From Actinomycetes bacterium (GTDB lineage: Bacteria; Actinomycetota; Acidimicrobiia; Acidimicrobiales; Palsa-688): DNA of 62,086 bases. Within the stretch, counting starts at the first letter, position 1; the number at the start of each line of letters is the position of its first letter. The translations under genes were made by a program, and so were the position numbers. Shown here piece after piece: positions 44,230 through 53,190 of this stretch. The notes under the pieces were generated by a model that was given only the letters and a program-made list of their open reading frames with translations, searched no databases and was not told where the DNA came from. The stretch spans positions 1 to 62,086 of the forward strand of contig JAJYMB010000112.1 of the NCBI GenBank assembly GCA_021787365.1, written 5' to 3'.

Positions 44230-45468
44230 TCAGGGTAGCCAAACCGAAGAGCCGGCAGTGTCGACCTGGCTTTGGGTCACGCAACGGCCCGAGACCATCA
44301 CGAGCTCGAGGTTGTGCAGGTCGGCCAGGTGGGCCAGCGGGTCGCCGCGCACGGCGATCAGGTCGGCCCGCTTGCCGGCGTCGAGCGACCCCGTTACTTC
44401 ACCGAGCCCGATCGCTTGGGCTGCGAGGGTGGTGGCGGCCTCGATGACAGAGGCGTTGTCCCATCCGGCCGCAGCGAACAGTTCGAGGCCCCGCACGTAA
44501 GCGTCCATACGGTTCTCGACGCCCCGTATGGCGAAGCCGCAGTCGGTCCCCGCGATCAGCTTCACTCCCGCCGCCCTCATCTTGGCCAACCGGTCCACCA
44601 GATTGTCGAAGGTCCCTGGCCCGTAGCGCTCGTCCAAGTGCCAGGCGGCAGAGTTCAGGGTCGGGCACACGTACACGCCGCGCTCGGCGATGCTCGCCAC
44701 GACATCCATGTCCAGCTCCCGGGCGAAGGGCGTGGGGGCGCCTTCGACGGCGAACGAGCAGTGCTCGATCGTCCGCACGCCGGCCTCGGTGGCGTTTTTT
44801 ATGCCCGCTGTGCCGTGCGCGTGGGCCGCCACCAACTTCCCCCGCATGGCCGCTTCTTCGACGGCCACCCTGATCTGTCCTGGGCCAAATTGGGCATGCC
44901 AGGTGGGCGGGCCGACTGGTGTCATGGTGCCACCGGTCGCCATCACCTTCAAACAGTCGGCGCCGGCCCGCAGGTTTTCCCGGGCCACCCGCCTTATGCT
45001 TTCGGCGTCGTCGGCCTCGCCTCCCATGTACCAGCAGTGGCCACCGGTGTTGGTGATCGGCCGGGTGGCCACTACGAGGTGCGGCCCGACGGCCAGGCCC
45101 GCTTCGATGGCATCGCGCAGCTCGACTTCGAGGAAGTCCCGGCCCCCGAGATCCCGTGCGGTGGTGACGCCGGCCGAGAGGAGCTTGCGGGCGTTCTCGG
45201 CCATCCTGAGCAGCAAATGGCTGTCCGTCTCCGTGCTTTTCTTGGTGAGCGGGTCGACGTTGCGGTCGAAGCCGAGGTGGACATGGGCGTCGACCATCCC
45301 CGGCATCAGAGTGCAGCCCTCGAGCTCGACCAGTTCGGCCCCGTCGGCGTCCTGGCTCCCTCGCACCCCCACGCCCTTTATGAGCTCGCCGTCCACCAGC
45401 ACCTCGGCGTCGAGGAGGACCTCGTCGGGACGTCCAGTGAGGAGCTTGGGCGCCCTCAGCAACTTCAT
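44230..45468 (-). CDS. Metal-dependent amidohydrolase (imidazolonepropionase/prolidase-like)
   Basis: The amidohydrolase metal sites are visible: HVHLGFD near residue 57-63, the carboxylated-Lys segment LKVMATGG, HAHGTAG, RTIEHCS and the final metal Asp in LIAGTDCGFAI. The C-terminal KRADLIAVRGDPLAHLADL closes the composite beta-sandwich. At 412 residues it matches the Xaa-Pro dipeptidase/imidazolonepropionase-like group that hydrolyses N-acyl amino acids or cyclic imides. The start is the ATG at 45468 after GGAAGAG; the longer frame to 45603 lacks support. It probably shares an operon with the aminotransferase, 46 bp downstream. Confidence 0.85.
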   Translation of the reverse strand: MKLLRAPKLLTGRPDEVLLDAEVLVDGELIKGVGVRGSQDADGAELVELEGCTLMPGMVDAHVHLGFDRNVDPLTKKSTETDSHLLLRMAENARKLLSAGVTTARDLGGRDFLEVELRDAIEAGLAVGPHLVVATRPITNTGGHCWYMGGEADDAESIRRVARENLRAGADCLKVMATGGTMTPVGPPTWHAQFGPGQIRVAVEEAAMRGKLVAAHAHGTAGIKNATEAGVRTIEHCSFAVEGAPTPFARELDMDVVASIAERGVYVCPTLNSAAWHLDERYGPGTFDNLVDRLAKMRAAGVKLIAGTDCGFAIRGVENRMDAYVRGLELFAAAGWDNASVIEAATTLAAQAIGLGEVTGSLDAGKRADLIAVRGDPLAHLADLHNLELVMVSGRCVTQSQVDTAGSSVWLP

Positions 45469-45644
45469 CGCTCTTCCTTCTCCTCGTTCAGATCTGCTAG
45501 ATCTCGAGCGAACGGCAGACGACGTGAAGGGTTTCACAAGTGCCGCCCGGCCCCCCACTTCAACACCGAAGGTACATCTACTACGCTTCGTGGAGGAAGT
45601 CAACGCTCGGGGAGACAGTTGTTCCCGTTGAAAAGGAGCCGGCC
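45469..45644. promoter_or_regulatory. Divergent promoter region between amidohydrolase and aldolase genes
   Basis: This 176-bp gap serves two divergent genes. It contains AGATCT-GCT-AGATCT (45490-45504), two 6-bp palindromes that together form a near-symmetric element and are a reasonable operator candidate for the nearby DauR-like regulator. The aldolase side ends in AAAAGGAGCC before its ATG. Promoter hexamers were not identified with confidence. Confidence 0.4.
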
Positions 45645-46313
45645 ATGACCGATACCCACTCGAGCCACCAGGATCTCCGCGCCAGCGTGGTCGAGGCTGC
45701 CCGCACTCTCTTCGCCAATGGCGTGATGTCCCACACCGGCCACGCCAACCTCTCGGCGCGCGTCGACGCGAGCACCATGCTCCTCACCACCGGGGGCCAG
45801 GTGCGCGACCTGGCCCCGTCGGGCCTGGCGCTCGTCGGGACCGACGGCACGGCCCTCGAGGGCCAGCTCGACCCCGTCAACGCCGAGATCGTCCACATGC
45901 ACGGCGAGGTCTACCGGGCCAAGCCTGACGTAGGCGGGATAATCCACACCCACTCCCCCGCCCTCCTGGCGTTCGCTCTCGCCAACCGGCCGCTTCGCTG
46001 TACGTACGAAGCGATGGTCCGCTTCGGCCAGGACAGCGAGGTACCCGTGGTGCCTTGGGCCCCGCGCGGGTCGGAGCGCTCCGTGGGCGGCATCCTCGAC
46101 GCCATCGCCGAGCACCCGCGCACGGAGGCGGTCCTCCTCGGCAACCACGGGGTCCTCGTCTTCACCGACACCGTGATGCGGGCCGCCCTGCTCTTGAGCG
46201 CGCTCGAGGAGGCGGCGGAGGCCGAGATGGCGGCAGAAGGCTTGGGCGGTGCCCGCGAGCTACCGGCGGGGGTGCTGGCCGACGTCCGGGCTGCCATGGC
46301 GGCCGCGAAGTAG
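45645..46313 (+). CDS. Class II aldolase/adducin-family enzyme
   Basis: This 222-residue FucA/AraD-type protein carries GHANLSARV, the zinc ligands of IIHTHSPALLAFA (HxH), and a third His in AVLLGNHGVLVF. The catalytic Glu position of fuculose-1-phosphate aldolase corresponds to INAEIVHMHGEVYR-like sequence (here VNAEIVHMHGEVY). It may cleave a sugar phosphate or decarboxylate a related acid. The start is the ATG at 45645 with AAAAGGAG upstream; the frame extends to 45540 without support. It belongs by position to the amino-acid/amine degradation cluster. Confidence 0.83.
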   Translation: MTDTHSSHQDLRASVVEAARTLFANGVMSHTGHANLSARVDASTMLLTTGGQVRDLAPSGLALVGTDGTALEGQLDPVNAEIVHMHGEVYRAKPDVGGIIHTHSPALLAFALANRPLRCTYEAMVRFGQDSEVPVVPWAPRGSERSVGGILDAIAEHPRTEAVLLGNHGVLVFTDTVMRAALLLSALEEAAEAEMAAEGLGGARELPAGVLADVRAAMAAAK

Positions 46314-46426
46314 GCCCCGCTCCCTTGTACGCGTATTAGCCAGTAGCCGCAACGCGTGGAGCCTGGCAAGGCCACGCCGGCGAGGTTATCGCTGATGTTG
46401 AGCAGTACTCACTTATGTTGATGGGG

Positions 46427-46456
46427 TTGAAAATGCCCCAATATGTCGCATATAGT
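46427..46456 (+). promoter_or_regulatory. Sigma70-like promoter for the MFS gene at 46471
   Basis: TTGAAA (46427-46432) and TATAGT (46451-46456) are separated by 18 bp. A transcription start about 7 nt after the -10 would lie 6-8 nt before the ATG. No ribosome-binding site is visible there, so the mRNA may be leaderless or nearly so. Confidence 0.55.
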
Positions 46457-46470
46457 TGCCGGCGACGTTT

Positions 46471-47766
46471 ATGGCGAAGGGGACGCTACGCTCTGCTCTG
46501 GCACCGTTTTCCATAGCGGCGTTCCGTTCCGTCTGGGCGGCCGCGCTCGCTGGCAACTCAGGCCGGTTCGCAGTGATCCTGGTCGCCGGGTGGGAGGCCT
46601 TCCGTCAGGGACAGCACTCAGCCGTGTGGCCGAGCATGGTGAGCTTCCTCATCCTCGTGCCGACGATGGTCTTGGGCCTGCCATCGGGAGGCATTGCGGA
46701 CCGGGTCAACCGGGCCAAGCAGGCGGCCACCGGGCAAGGTGTTGCGGCCCTGGCCACAGCCGGCGCGGCCGTGTGCATCTTCACGCACGTGGCCAGCCTG
46801 GACACGACGCTGGCCGCGGCGGGATTGGTCGGCGTCGCCAACTCCATCCAAGGCCCCGCGTGGCAAGCGCTGGTCCCCAGTATCGTGGGCCGGGACCAAC
46901 TGGTGAGCGCCGCGCTGTCGACCCGGATAGCGCAGCAGGGCTCGGAGCTCGTGGGCCCTGCGATCGGCACCGCGGTCCTGACGACGGTGGGACCTGGCTG
47001 GACGTTCGTCACCTGCGCCGTCTTTTATGCCATCGGTGCCTCGCTGCTGATCGGCCTCCGTGCCCACGTCCGGCCCAACCCCAGGGCGGCCGCCACCAAG
47101 ATCTGGCACGAGGTGAAGGCCGGCATGTCCTACATGCGGGCCACGTCGCCGCTCGGCCTGCTGTTCGTGTGGGTGACCTGCCATTGCAGCCTGACCATGG
47201 CCACCTTCGGGATCCTCCCCACGATCGCCACGGTCAACTTCGGCGGCGCTGCCGGCGCCTACGGGCTGTTGCTCACAGCCTTCGGGGCGGGGTCGATCCT
47301 CGGCCCCCTCATCATGATGGGGCTCTCCGGCCGTGCCGAGACGGGCACTACCCTTTGGGTCACAGGCGTCCTGTCGGGCGCACCGCTCATCGTGGTCGGT
47401 GTGACCCACACTGAGTGGTTGGCGGTGGCGATGGAGTGCCTGGCTGGCATAGGCCAGGCCGTGTTCATGGCCATGATCTATGCCGTCGTGCAGACCTGCG
47501 CTCTCGATTCCCTGCGCGGCCGGGTCGCCAGCATCCAGCTGACCAGCACGACCGGCGCCATGGGCCTGGCCAGCATTGGTTGGGGCGCGCTGGTGGGACT
47601 GACATCGGCCGGCCTCGTCCTCGCCGTTCCGGGTGCGTTGTTCGTCGCCATCTGCCTCCTGCTCACCGGCACGATGCCCGGCCTCAACCGTGCTGCCGGC
47701 CGTCAAGCGGCGTCCCTGTCACAACCCTCGCCCGTCGCCCAGGCGACGCTCGTGCCGGCGGACTAA
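46471..47766 (+). CDS. MFS_3-type efflux transporter
   Basis: The 431-residue, 12-TM protein opens with FSIAAFRSVWAAALAGNSGR. It has the loop-2 motif GGIADRVNRAKQAATG and resembles EntS-like exporters. Unlike the MFS protein at 4882-6597, it has no appended domain and ends in a short polar tail. The ATG at 46471 is chosen over a TTG at 46456 because the latter lies within the promoter -10 element. Its place after the aldolase cluster could mean export of a pathway intermediate, but this is only positional. Confidence 0.85.
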   Translation: MAKGTLRSALAPFSIAAFRSVWAAALAGNSGRFAVILVAGWEAFRQGQHSAVWPSMVSFLILVPTMVLGLPSGGIADRVNRAKQAATGQGVAALATAGAAVCIFTHVASLDTTLAAAGLVGVANSIQGPAWQALVPSIVGRDQLVSAALSTRIAQQGSELVGPAIGTAVLTTVGPGWTFVTCAVFYAIGASLLIGLRAHVRPNPRAAATKIWHEVKAGMSYMRATSPLGLLFVWVTCHCSLTMATFGILPTIATVNFGGAAGAYGLLLTAFGAGSILGPLIMMGLSGRAETGTTLWVTGVLSGAPLIVVGVTHTEWLAVAMECLAGIGQAVFMAMIYAVVQTCALDSLRGRVASIQLTSTTGAMGLASIGWGALVGLTSAGLVLAVPGALFVAICLLLTGTMPGLNRAAGRQAASLSQPSPVAQATLVPAD

Positions 47767-47831
47767 CCGGCGCCGCCGGCGGTGCACGGCCGAGTGGTCG
47801 GGGCCCCGGCACCGGCTTAGAGTGGCGGCCC

Positions 47832-50111
47832 GTGCCCGTTTCCCGCCGGCCCTGGCCCCCGCGCCCTTTCTGGCCCCGGAGCCCCCAGATCTGGCTCGTA
47901 GCCGCGGCCTCGGGATGGCAGCTTTGGACTTGGCGGGCAGAGCGTTTGCCGGTCGCCTACCTCTACGACGGGGCGGTGCACGAGCAGATGACCCGCTTCG
48001 CCACCGCCACCATAGAGGCAGGCCACCTGCCCTTCACCTCGTGGTTCCCCTACATAGGGCTGGGTTCGCCCCAGTACAGCGAGTACCAGAGCCTGCCTTC
48101 GATAGTGACCGGGCTCGCCGGCGTGGTGGTGGGCGCCGGTACCGCTTACCGCTGGTCGCTTTACCTCCTGGTGGCGCTGTGGCCCTTCGCGGTATACGGC
48201 GCTGGCCGGCTGATGGGCCTCTCCCGGGGGGCCAGTGCCGCGGCCGCGTTGCTCTCGCAGTTCGTGGTGAGCTTCACGGGCATCGGCTTCGAGCAAAACG
48301 CGTACTCCTATATCGGGGGTGCCGAGGTTTGGACGCAGCTCTTTGGTGGCTGGGCGCTGGCGTTTGCGTGGGCTGCGTCGTGGAGGGCTTTTCGCGAGCC
48401 TCGCTATTTGTGGTTAGCGTCGGGCCTCGGTGGCCTCACGATCGTTTTCCATTTCGAATGTGGCTACCTCGCCCTCCTCGGCGTGATGGTGATGGCGCTA
48501 GCCGGCGCCGGCCCGTGGCTCCGGCGCCTCTTGCTCGGGGCGGTGATGCTCGCCGGCTCGCTCGCCGCGGCCGCCTGGGCCATCGTGCCCCTCATGCTCG
48601 GCAGCGAATGGTCAGCCATCGACCAATTGCTCGCCAAAACGGTGTACGTGCGCGGCTATGGGGCCCGCCGAGAACTGGAGTGGCTCGTGCGGGGCCAGAT
48701 CTTCGACGCTCGGCGGGCAGTCCCGGTCATAAGCGTCCTCGTGGCCGCCGGCGTGGTGGTGGCTGTGGTGAGGTGGCGCCGGCGGCCCCTGGAGCGCTCT
48801 TTGCTGGCGCTATTCGCCGCGTGCTTGGTGCTCAGCTTCGGGCCGACCACTTTCGGACCGCTTGCCGACCTCGTCCCGGCCCACGGCAGCATCTACTTCC
48901 GACGCTTCACGATGGGCACGCAGCTGGCGGGGCTGTACCTGGCCGGCACGGCCATCAGCGTGGCGTGGGGCCTGCTCGAACGAGGGCGGGCGCGCCTGTC
49001 GCGTTGGGTGATGCGCTCGTCGCTCGGCGCCCCATCCTCGTCGCGCCCGGTCCTCGGCCTAGCGCTCCAGGGCCGGTTGGCCCACTTCGCCCTGGTGGGC
49101 TGCGCCGGCGCCGCCTTCTTGGCCTGGCTGTACCCGGCCGGTCGGCAGTTGTACCTCTACGACCAACAAGACGCTGCTGTCATCCAGGCTCAGCGGCACG
49201 CCGACGCGACGGCCGGCGCCGAGCTCACACCCCTCGTCGCATACGCGAAAAGGCATGGCGGTGGGCGCGTGTACGCGGGCCTCGCCGGCAACTGGGGCCA
49301 GGATTTCCTAGTCGGCGTGGTGCCTTTGTACAAGTACCTCCTCAGCTACGATGTCGAGGAGATGGCATACGTGGTGCCGTCCCTCTCGCTCATGCTGGTC
49401 CCCGAGGCAGAGTTCGACGAGTCCAACTTGGCCGACTACAGCCTGTTTGGCGTGCGGTACCTCGTCCTGCCGACTGGGGAGGCCCCGCTCGTGAGGGCGA
49501 GCTTCGTCATGGCCCGCGGCCCCTACTCCCTCTGGGAACTGCCCGGGGTGCACTACGTGGAGCCGGTCCGCGTGGACGGCAGGATCGTGGCAAACCGGGC
49601 CGATGTTGGTCCCGCCTCTCTCGGTTTGCTCCACACTCTTGTGCCGGGCGAGGACAGTTCGGTCGATTGGCCCGGCGCGCCCCGGGCAACCCAGTCGGCG
49701 GCGCCGGCCGGCGGCCATGTCGGGAGCACGGGCCATGCTCTGCCGCCGGCGACGTCGGCCGTCGCGGTGGGAGCACGCGATGCCGGTCCGCCCGGCGTCG
49801 TCGAGAGCGTGCACGCCGACCTGCGGCGGGGGACCGTGGCCGCCGAGGTGGACATGTCCCGGGCCGGCTCACTCCTGTTGTCTACTTCCTATGTCCCTGG
49901 CTGGCATGTGTCGGTCGACGGCCGCCCCGCCCGGACCGTAATGCTGGCGCCGGCGCTCCCCGGCGTGCGCGTGCCGAAGGGCGTGCACCGTGTCGTTTTC
50001 CGCTACGAGGGTTTCGGTTGGTACCCCGAGCTCTGGTCGGCGAGCGCGCTGTCTCTCGTCGCGCTCTGGTACGCCGGCCGGCGCTTGCCCCTGCGCAAAG
50101 ACGTGCGCTAG
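47832..50111 (+). CDS. Large multi-TM YfhO/PTPS-related membrane protein, putative lipid-linked sugar transferase
   Basis: The ~759-residue integral membrane protein has a polytopic N-terminal part of about 11-13 TM helices. It has a conserved early extracellular loop (YDGAVHEQMTRFATATIEAG), as in GT-C-like or 6-pyruvoyl-tetrahydropterin-synthase-related membrane proteins. A soluble C-terminal domain ends in the YfhO-like motif LLLSTSYVPGWHVSVDGRPA, then GVRVPKGVHRVVFRYEGFG. YfhO helps glycosylate lipoteichoic acid in Bacillus, so a role in cell-envelope glycan modification is a reasonable inference. The GTG start at 47832 is uncertain. The longer frame back to 47415 overlaps the MFS gene and is a shadow. 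Confidence 0.75.
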   Translation: MPVSRRPWPPRPFWPRSPQIWLVAAASGWQLWTWRAERLPVAYLYDGAVHEQMTRFATATIEAGHLPFTSWFPYIGLGSPQYSEYQSLPSIVTGLAGVVVGAGTAYRWSLYLLVALWPFAVYGAGRLMGLSRGASAAAALLSQFVVSFTGIGFEQNAYSYIGGAEVWTQLFGGWALAFAWAASWRAFREPRYLWLASGLGGLTIVFHFECGYLALLGVMVMALAGAGPWLRRLLLGAVMLAGSLAAAAWAIVPLMLGSEWSAIDQLLAKTVYVRGYGARRELEWLVRGQIFDARRAVPVISVLVAAGVVVAVVRWRRRPLERSLLALFAACLVLSFGPTTFGPLADLVPAHGSIYFRRFTMGTQLAGLYLAGTAISVAWGLLERGRARLSRWVMRSSLGAPSSSRPVLGLALQGRLAHFALVGCAGAAFLAWLYPAGRQLYLYDQQDAAVIQAQRHADATAGAELTPLVAYAKRHGGGRVYAGLAGNWGQDFLVGVVPLYKYLLSYDVEEMAYVVPSLSLMLVPEAEFDESNLADYSLFGVRYLVLPTGEAPLVRASFVMARGPYSLWELPGVHYVEPVRVDGRIVANRADVGPASLGLLHTLVPGEDSSVDWPGAPRATQSAAPAGGHVGSTGHALPPATSAVAVGARDAGPPGVVESVHADLRRGTVAAEVDMSRAGSLLLSTSYVPGWHVSVDGRPARTVMLAPALPGVRVPKGVHRVVFRYEGFGWYPELWSASALSLVALWYAGRRLPLRKDVR

Positions 50112-50139
50112 GCGCGCTTGGGGACGCGTCGCTCGTGCT

Positions 50140-50754
50140 TCAGCGAGCAGTGGCCCGGCCGAGGACGAGCGCCCTCCCGACGCCGGCCACCTCTATCTCG
50201 TGGAAGCCGAGCCTCCGGTAGAAGCCCTGAGCACGGATGTTCGTCAGTGAGACGCCGAGGTGGACGGCCCCTGCCCCGGCGGCGGCGGCCGCGTCCAAGA
50301 AGGCCTCCATGAGCCGCCGGCCGTTCCCCGTCCCCTGGTAAGGGGGCAGGATGTCGATGTGCAGGTGGGCTGGGTAGCCAGCCGTTTCGGGGCGGAGCAT
50401 GCGCTCTGGGTGGTAGAAGACGTCGAGCAGCCTGTCGTCACCGGTGACCGGAGCGGTGGGCGGACCGGGGTAGCGGCCGGAAAAGCGGGGCAGCCACTCT
50501 TCCCGGTAGCGGCGCACGAAGCCTTGGGTGTCGGCGGTGCCCAGCACGTACCCGACGGCCCGCTCCCCGGAATCGAGCACGAAGGCGAGCTCGGGCTCGA
50601 AGTGGACGTAGGGCCCGACGTAGATGTCGCCGAGCAGCTCGGGACGCTCGTACTTGCCAGTCGCGTCCTCCCCGCTGTCGCCGGTGCGGACGCAGACGTC
50701 GTAGAGGTCGGGCAGGTCCTTTGGTTGGTACTCGCGCAAGGTTGCAGTTGGCAC
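50140..50754 (-). CDS. GNAT-family N-acetyltransferase
   Basis: The GNAT acetyl-CoA site is visible as LHIDILPPYQGTGNGRRLME (the R/Q-x-x-G-x-G/A loop) with the C-terminal NIRAQGFYRRLGFHE. The N-terminal LREYQPKDLPDLYDVCVRTG is like the acetyltransferase half of bacterial proteins related to OGA/NCOAT. The start is taken as the GTG at 50754, where family similarity begins. The frame extends to 50850. Substrate unknown. Confidence 0.78.
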   Translation of the reverse strand: MPTATLREYQPKDLPDLYDVCVRTGDSGEDATGKYERPELLGDIYVGPYVHFEPELAFVLDSGERAVGYVLGTADTQGFVRRYREEWLPRFSGRYPGPPTAPVTGDDRLLDVFYHPERMLRPETAGYPAHLHIDILPPYQGTGNGRRLMEAFLDAAAAAGAGAVHLGVSLTNIRAQGFYRRLGFHEIEVAGVGRALVLGRATAR

Positions 50755-51078
50755 GGGTCCGACATAGTAGTTGGTCTGGCGGAACGGCCCGAGGCTGGGC
50801 CTGGTCGGCCCATGGTCGGCCGGCGCCGGATGAGCTGCTGTCCCTGGCAAGCGCAGGGACGCCCTCGGCTCTCAGCCGCTGCGCGGCCCGGGCCCCAAGC
50901 GTGCAGCACAGCGTGGTCGGCGTGAGAGTGCTCTCCCCCGGCCGGGCGGACCCGGGTAACCACCCGAAAAATGGATGCCTGTTCGAAAAATGTCGTGTTC
51001 GTCGCCAAATACGCCCCGACCGCGTCAGTGGTGGACGAAGGAGTCATAAGTCAGCCACCGGCCCGCCGGCACCGCCAT

Positions 51079-51430
51079 TACCCCGTGACCGCCTGTGTCG
51101 AGGACCGGGTGGCGCGATTCGCGTCGCCCTGCCGGAGGTGGCAGAGCGCCTGACTCACGGCTTACCCGGGGTTCTTCGTTGGTGAGCAGTTCGTGATGCC
51201 CTGGCCCGAAGGTCGCCACGACGACCTGTTCTCTCGCCCGTGGCGCGCCGCACCACCGCGAACCAGGCAAGCCTCCTGGCCACAGGATCTGCCTTCCTTC
51301 TCCGGCTTCCCTTTTGCCGGCGTCAGGGGATGGCTCGTCCTCCGCCTCGACGGTGACCCAGACTGGCACGAAGTCGAACTGCTCTGCGAGTACGCCTAAC
51401 CCACGGTCGCCCCGAGGAGGCTGCCATACC
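51079..51430 (+). pseudogene. Decayed MmcQ/YjbR-family gene
   Basis: Pieces of one MmcQ/YjbR protein are spread over different frames in the right order: IRVALPEVAERLTHGLPG (ending in a stop at 51185), then GFFVGEQFVMPWPEGRHDDL and RGWLVLRLDGDPDWHEVELL in another frame. The typical end TVAPRRL lies beyond a stop at 51397-51399. At least two frameshifts and a nonsense change are needed to explain this. The family is a small DNA-binding-like fold of uncertain role. Between 50755 and 51078 nothing else is visible. Confidence 0.65.
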
Positions 51431-51576
51431 GACTCGCCCCGGGCACCCGCATGTAGCAGACCAAAAGACGACGTCGACGAGCACGTGCTCGGTACGGCCG
51501 CGCCTGCGTCCTCCGGTCTGGACTTCGGCGGCAAACGCGAGCGGGGTTCGAGCACAGGTGCCGCTACCATCTATCT

Positions 51577-52140
51577 ATGGGCGCACCGGCCGTCGAGATC
51601 TGGCGGTGGAGCGCGGACGCCTTCGAACGTGCGGGTGAGGTTGGCCTGTTTGGACACGGCGTCCACGCCGAACTGATCGACGGGGAGGTCCACGTGATGT
51701 CGCCTCAGACGCCTCAGCACGCCTATGTGTTGCGCGTCCTCCTCGATGCTGTTGCCGGCATGCAAGATGGCTACACAGCCACCATCCAATCGCCGGTCAG
51801 GCTCAGTGACCAGACCGAGCCCGCGCCGGACCTTTGTATATCGGTGGGCCCGCGGGAGCGCTATGCCGACCATCACCCAGGCCCGGAAGATATACGACTT
51901 GTCGTAGAGGTGTCGGTCGCCAGTCTCGGGTACGACTTGGGAGACAAGCTGCGCTCGTACGCTCGCCACGCCGTCCCCGAGGTATGGGTCATCGACGTGG
52001 CACACAGGCAGGTGCTTGTGTACCGCGCGCCGGAAGCCAGCCAAGGGGCGTACGCGCAAGTCGAAGCCCGCACAGTAGGCCGAGTAGAGTGCCTCGGGCT
52101 GGAGGTCGATATCGGCGACCTTTGGCCGGCCCAGGGCTGA
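51577..52140 (+). CDS. Uma2-family (DUF820) nuclease-fold protein
   Basis: The 187 residues match the PD-(D/E)XK-like Uma2 fold. It begins WSADAFERAGEVGLF with HAELIDGEVHVMSPQTPQHA, followed by PAPDLCISVGPRERY, the core DIRLVVEVSVASLGYDLGDK with the acidic/Lys active-site residues, and YARHAVPEVWVIDV. Such genes are abundant in cyanobacteria and scattered in actinobacteria, often near mobile DNA. Biological role is unresolved. Confidence 0.85.
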   Translation: MGAPAVEIWRWSADAFERAGEVGLFGHGVHAELIDGEVHVMSPQTPQHAYVLRVLLDAVAGMQDGYTATIQSPVRLSDQTEPAPDLCISVGPRERYADHHPGPEDIRLVVEVSVASLGYDLGDKLRSYARHAVPEVWVIDVAHRQVLVYRAPEASQGAYAQVEARTVGRVECLGLEVDIGDLWPAQG

Positions 52141-52213
52141 TTGTCCCATTCAGCCCGACTGTGCCGGCTGCCCTCTGGGACCGGTGGTGCTCGGAGCGGC
52201 GACAATGGCGGGA

Positions 52214-53176
52214 ATGAACGGACATCTCATCACCGTCGAGGACGGCTCTGCCCAAGAGCCCAGCCTCGCCAACATCCAGCGGCTGCTCGGTTCCTCCACC
52301 GTCTTCTGGCTCGACGTGACCGGCTTGGGCCCTGACGAAGCTGAGAGCCTGCTCGGGGGCACCTTCGGGTTCCATCCCCTCGCTGTGGAGGACGCCGATC
52401 ACTTCGGCCAGTGCCCCAAGCTCGACGCCTACGACGGGTTTTCGCTCCTCGTCGTCTTCGGGCCGACCACAGAGGGTCAGGACAGCTCGTCGAGGTCCAT
52501 TGCTTCTTCGCTCGGCACTATCTATTCACCGTGCGCAACGAGCCCTGCCCGGAACTCGCCTCACTCGCCGAGCGATGGCGCCAGAGCCCGAACCGTCGAG
52601 GAGGCATCCTGATGCTCCTGTACCGGGTGGTCGACACCCTCGTCGACGGCTACTTCCCCGTCCTCGCGATGCTCGACGACCAGAGCGACGAGATCGAAGA
52701 CCACATCCTGCGCCGGCCGACAGACGAGCAGCTCGGACGCCCGTTCGACATGAAACGGTCCCTCATGGGGCATGCGCAAGGTCGTCGGCCCCCATCGTGA
52801 TGTCTTTGCCAGCCTCTTGGCCGACAGCGGCACCCTCCCTGGCATGACCGAGGACTCCGCCCGTTACTTTCGCGACATCTACGACCACCTGATCCGCGTG
52901 AGCGTCCACGTCGACAGCTACCGCGACCTCCTCTCGGGCGCTCTCGACACGCATTTGTCGACCGTCTCCAACCGGCTCAACGTGGTCATGAAACAGCTCA
53001 CGATAATCGCGACCGTATTCTTGCCGATGACCTTCCTCACGGGCTTCTTCGGGCAGAACTTCTCCTGGACGGTGGGCCGCTTGGGTGGGCTCCCGGTCTT
53101 CGCCGGCGTGGGCATCGGCCTCCAAGTCCTGGTCGCAGTGGCGCTCGTGGTGCTGTTCCGAGGCCGCGGCTGGCTG
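52214..53176 (+). pseudogene. corA: Frameshifted CorA-type magnesium transporter
   Basis: The coding signal is continuous for a CorA protein but in three segments. The first runs from the ATG at 52214 (MNGHLITVEDGSAQEPSLAN) to about 52480. The second, in another frame, runs from LVEVHCFFARHYLFTVRNE to KRSLMG near 52768. The first frame then resumes at MRKVVGPHRDVFASLL and continues to the two TM helices with TGFFGQNF (the GMN position reads GQN) and VALVVLFRGRGWL. The two shifts compensate each other. The expected stop after GWL is missing, and the frame runs on to 53473 with unrelated sequence. Either the gene is dead or the assembly has errors at these points. Confidence 0.75.
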
Positions 53177-53190
53177 ACCCCGATGGCACC

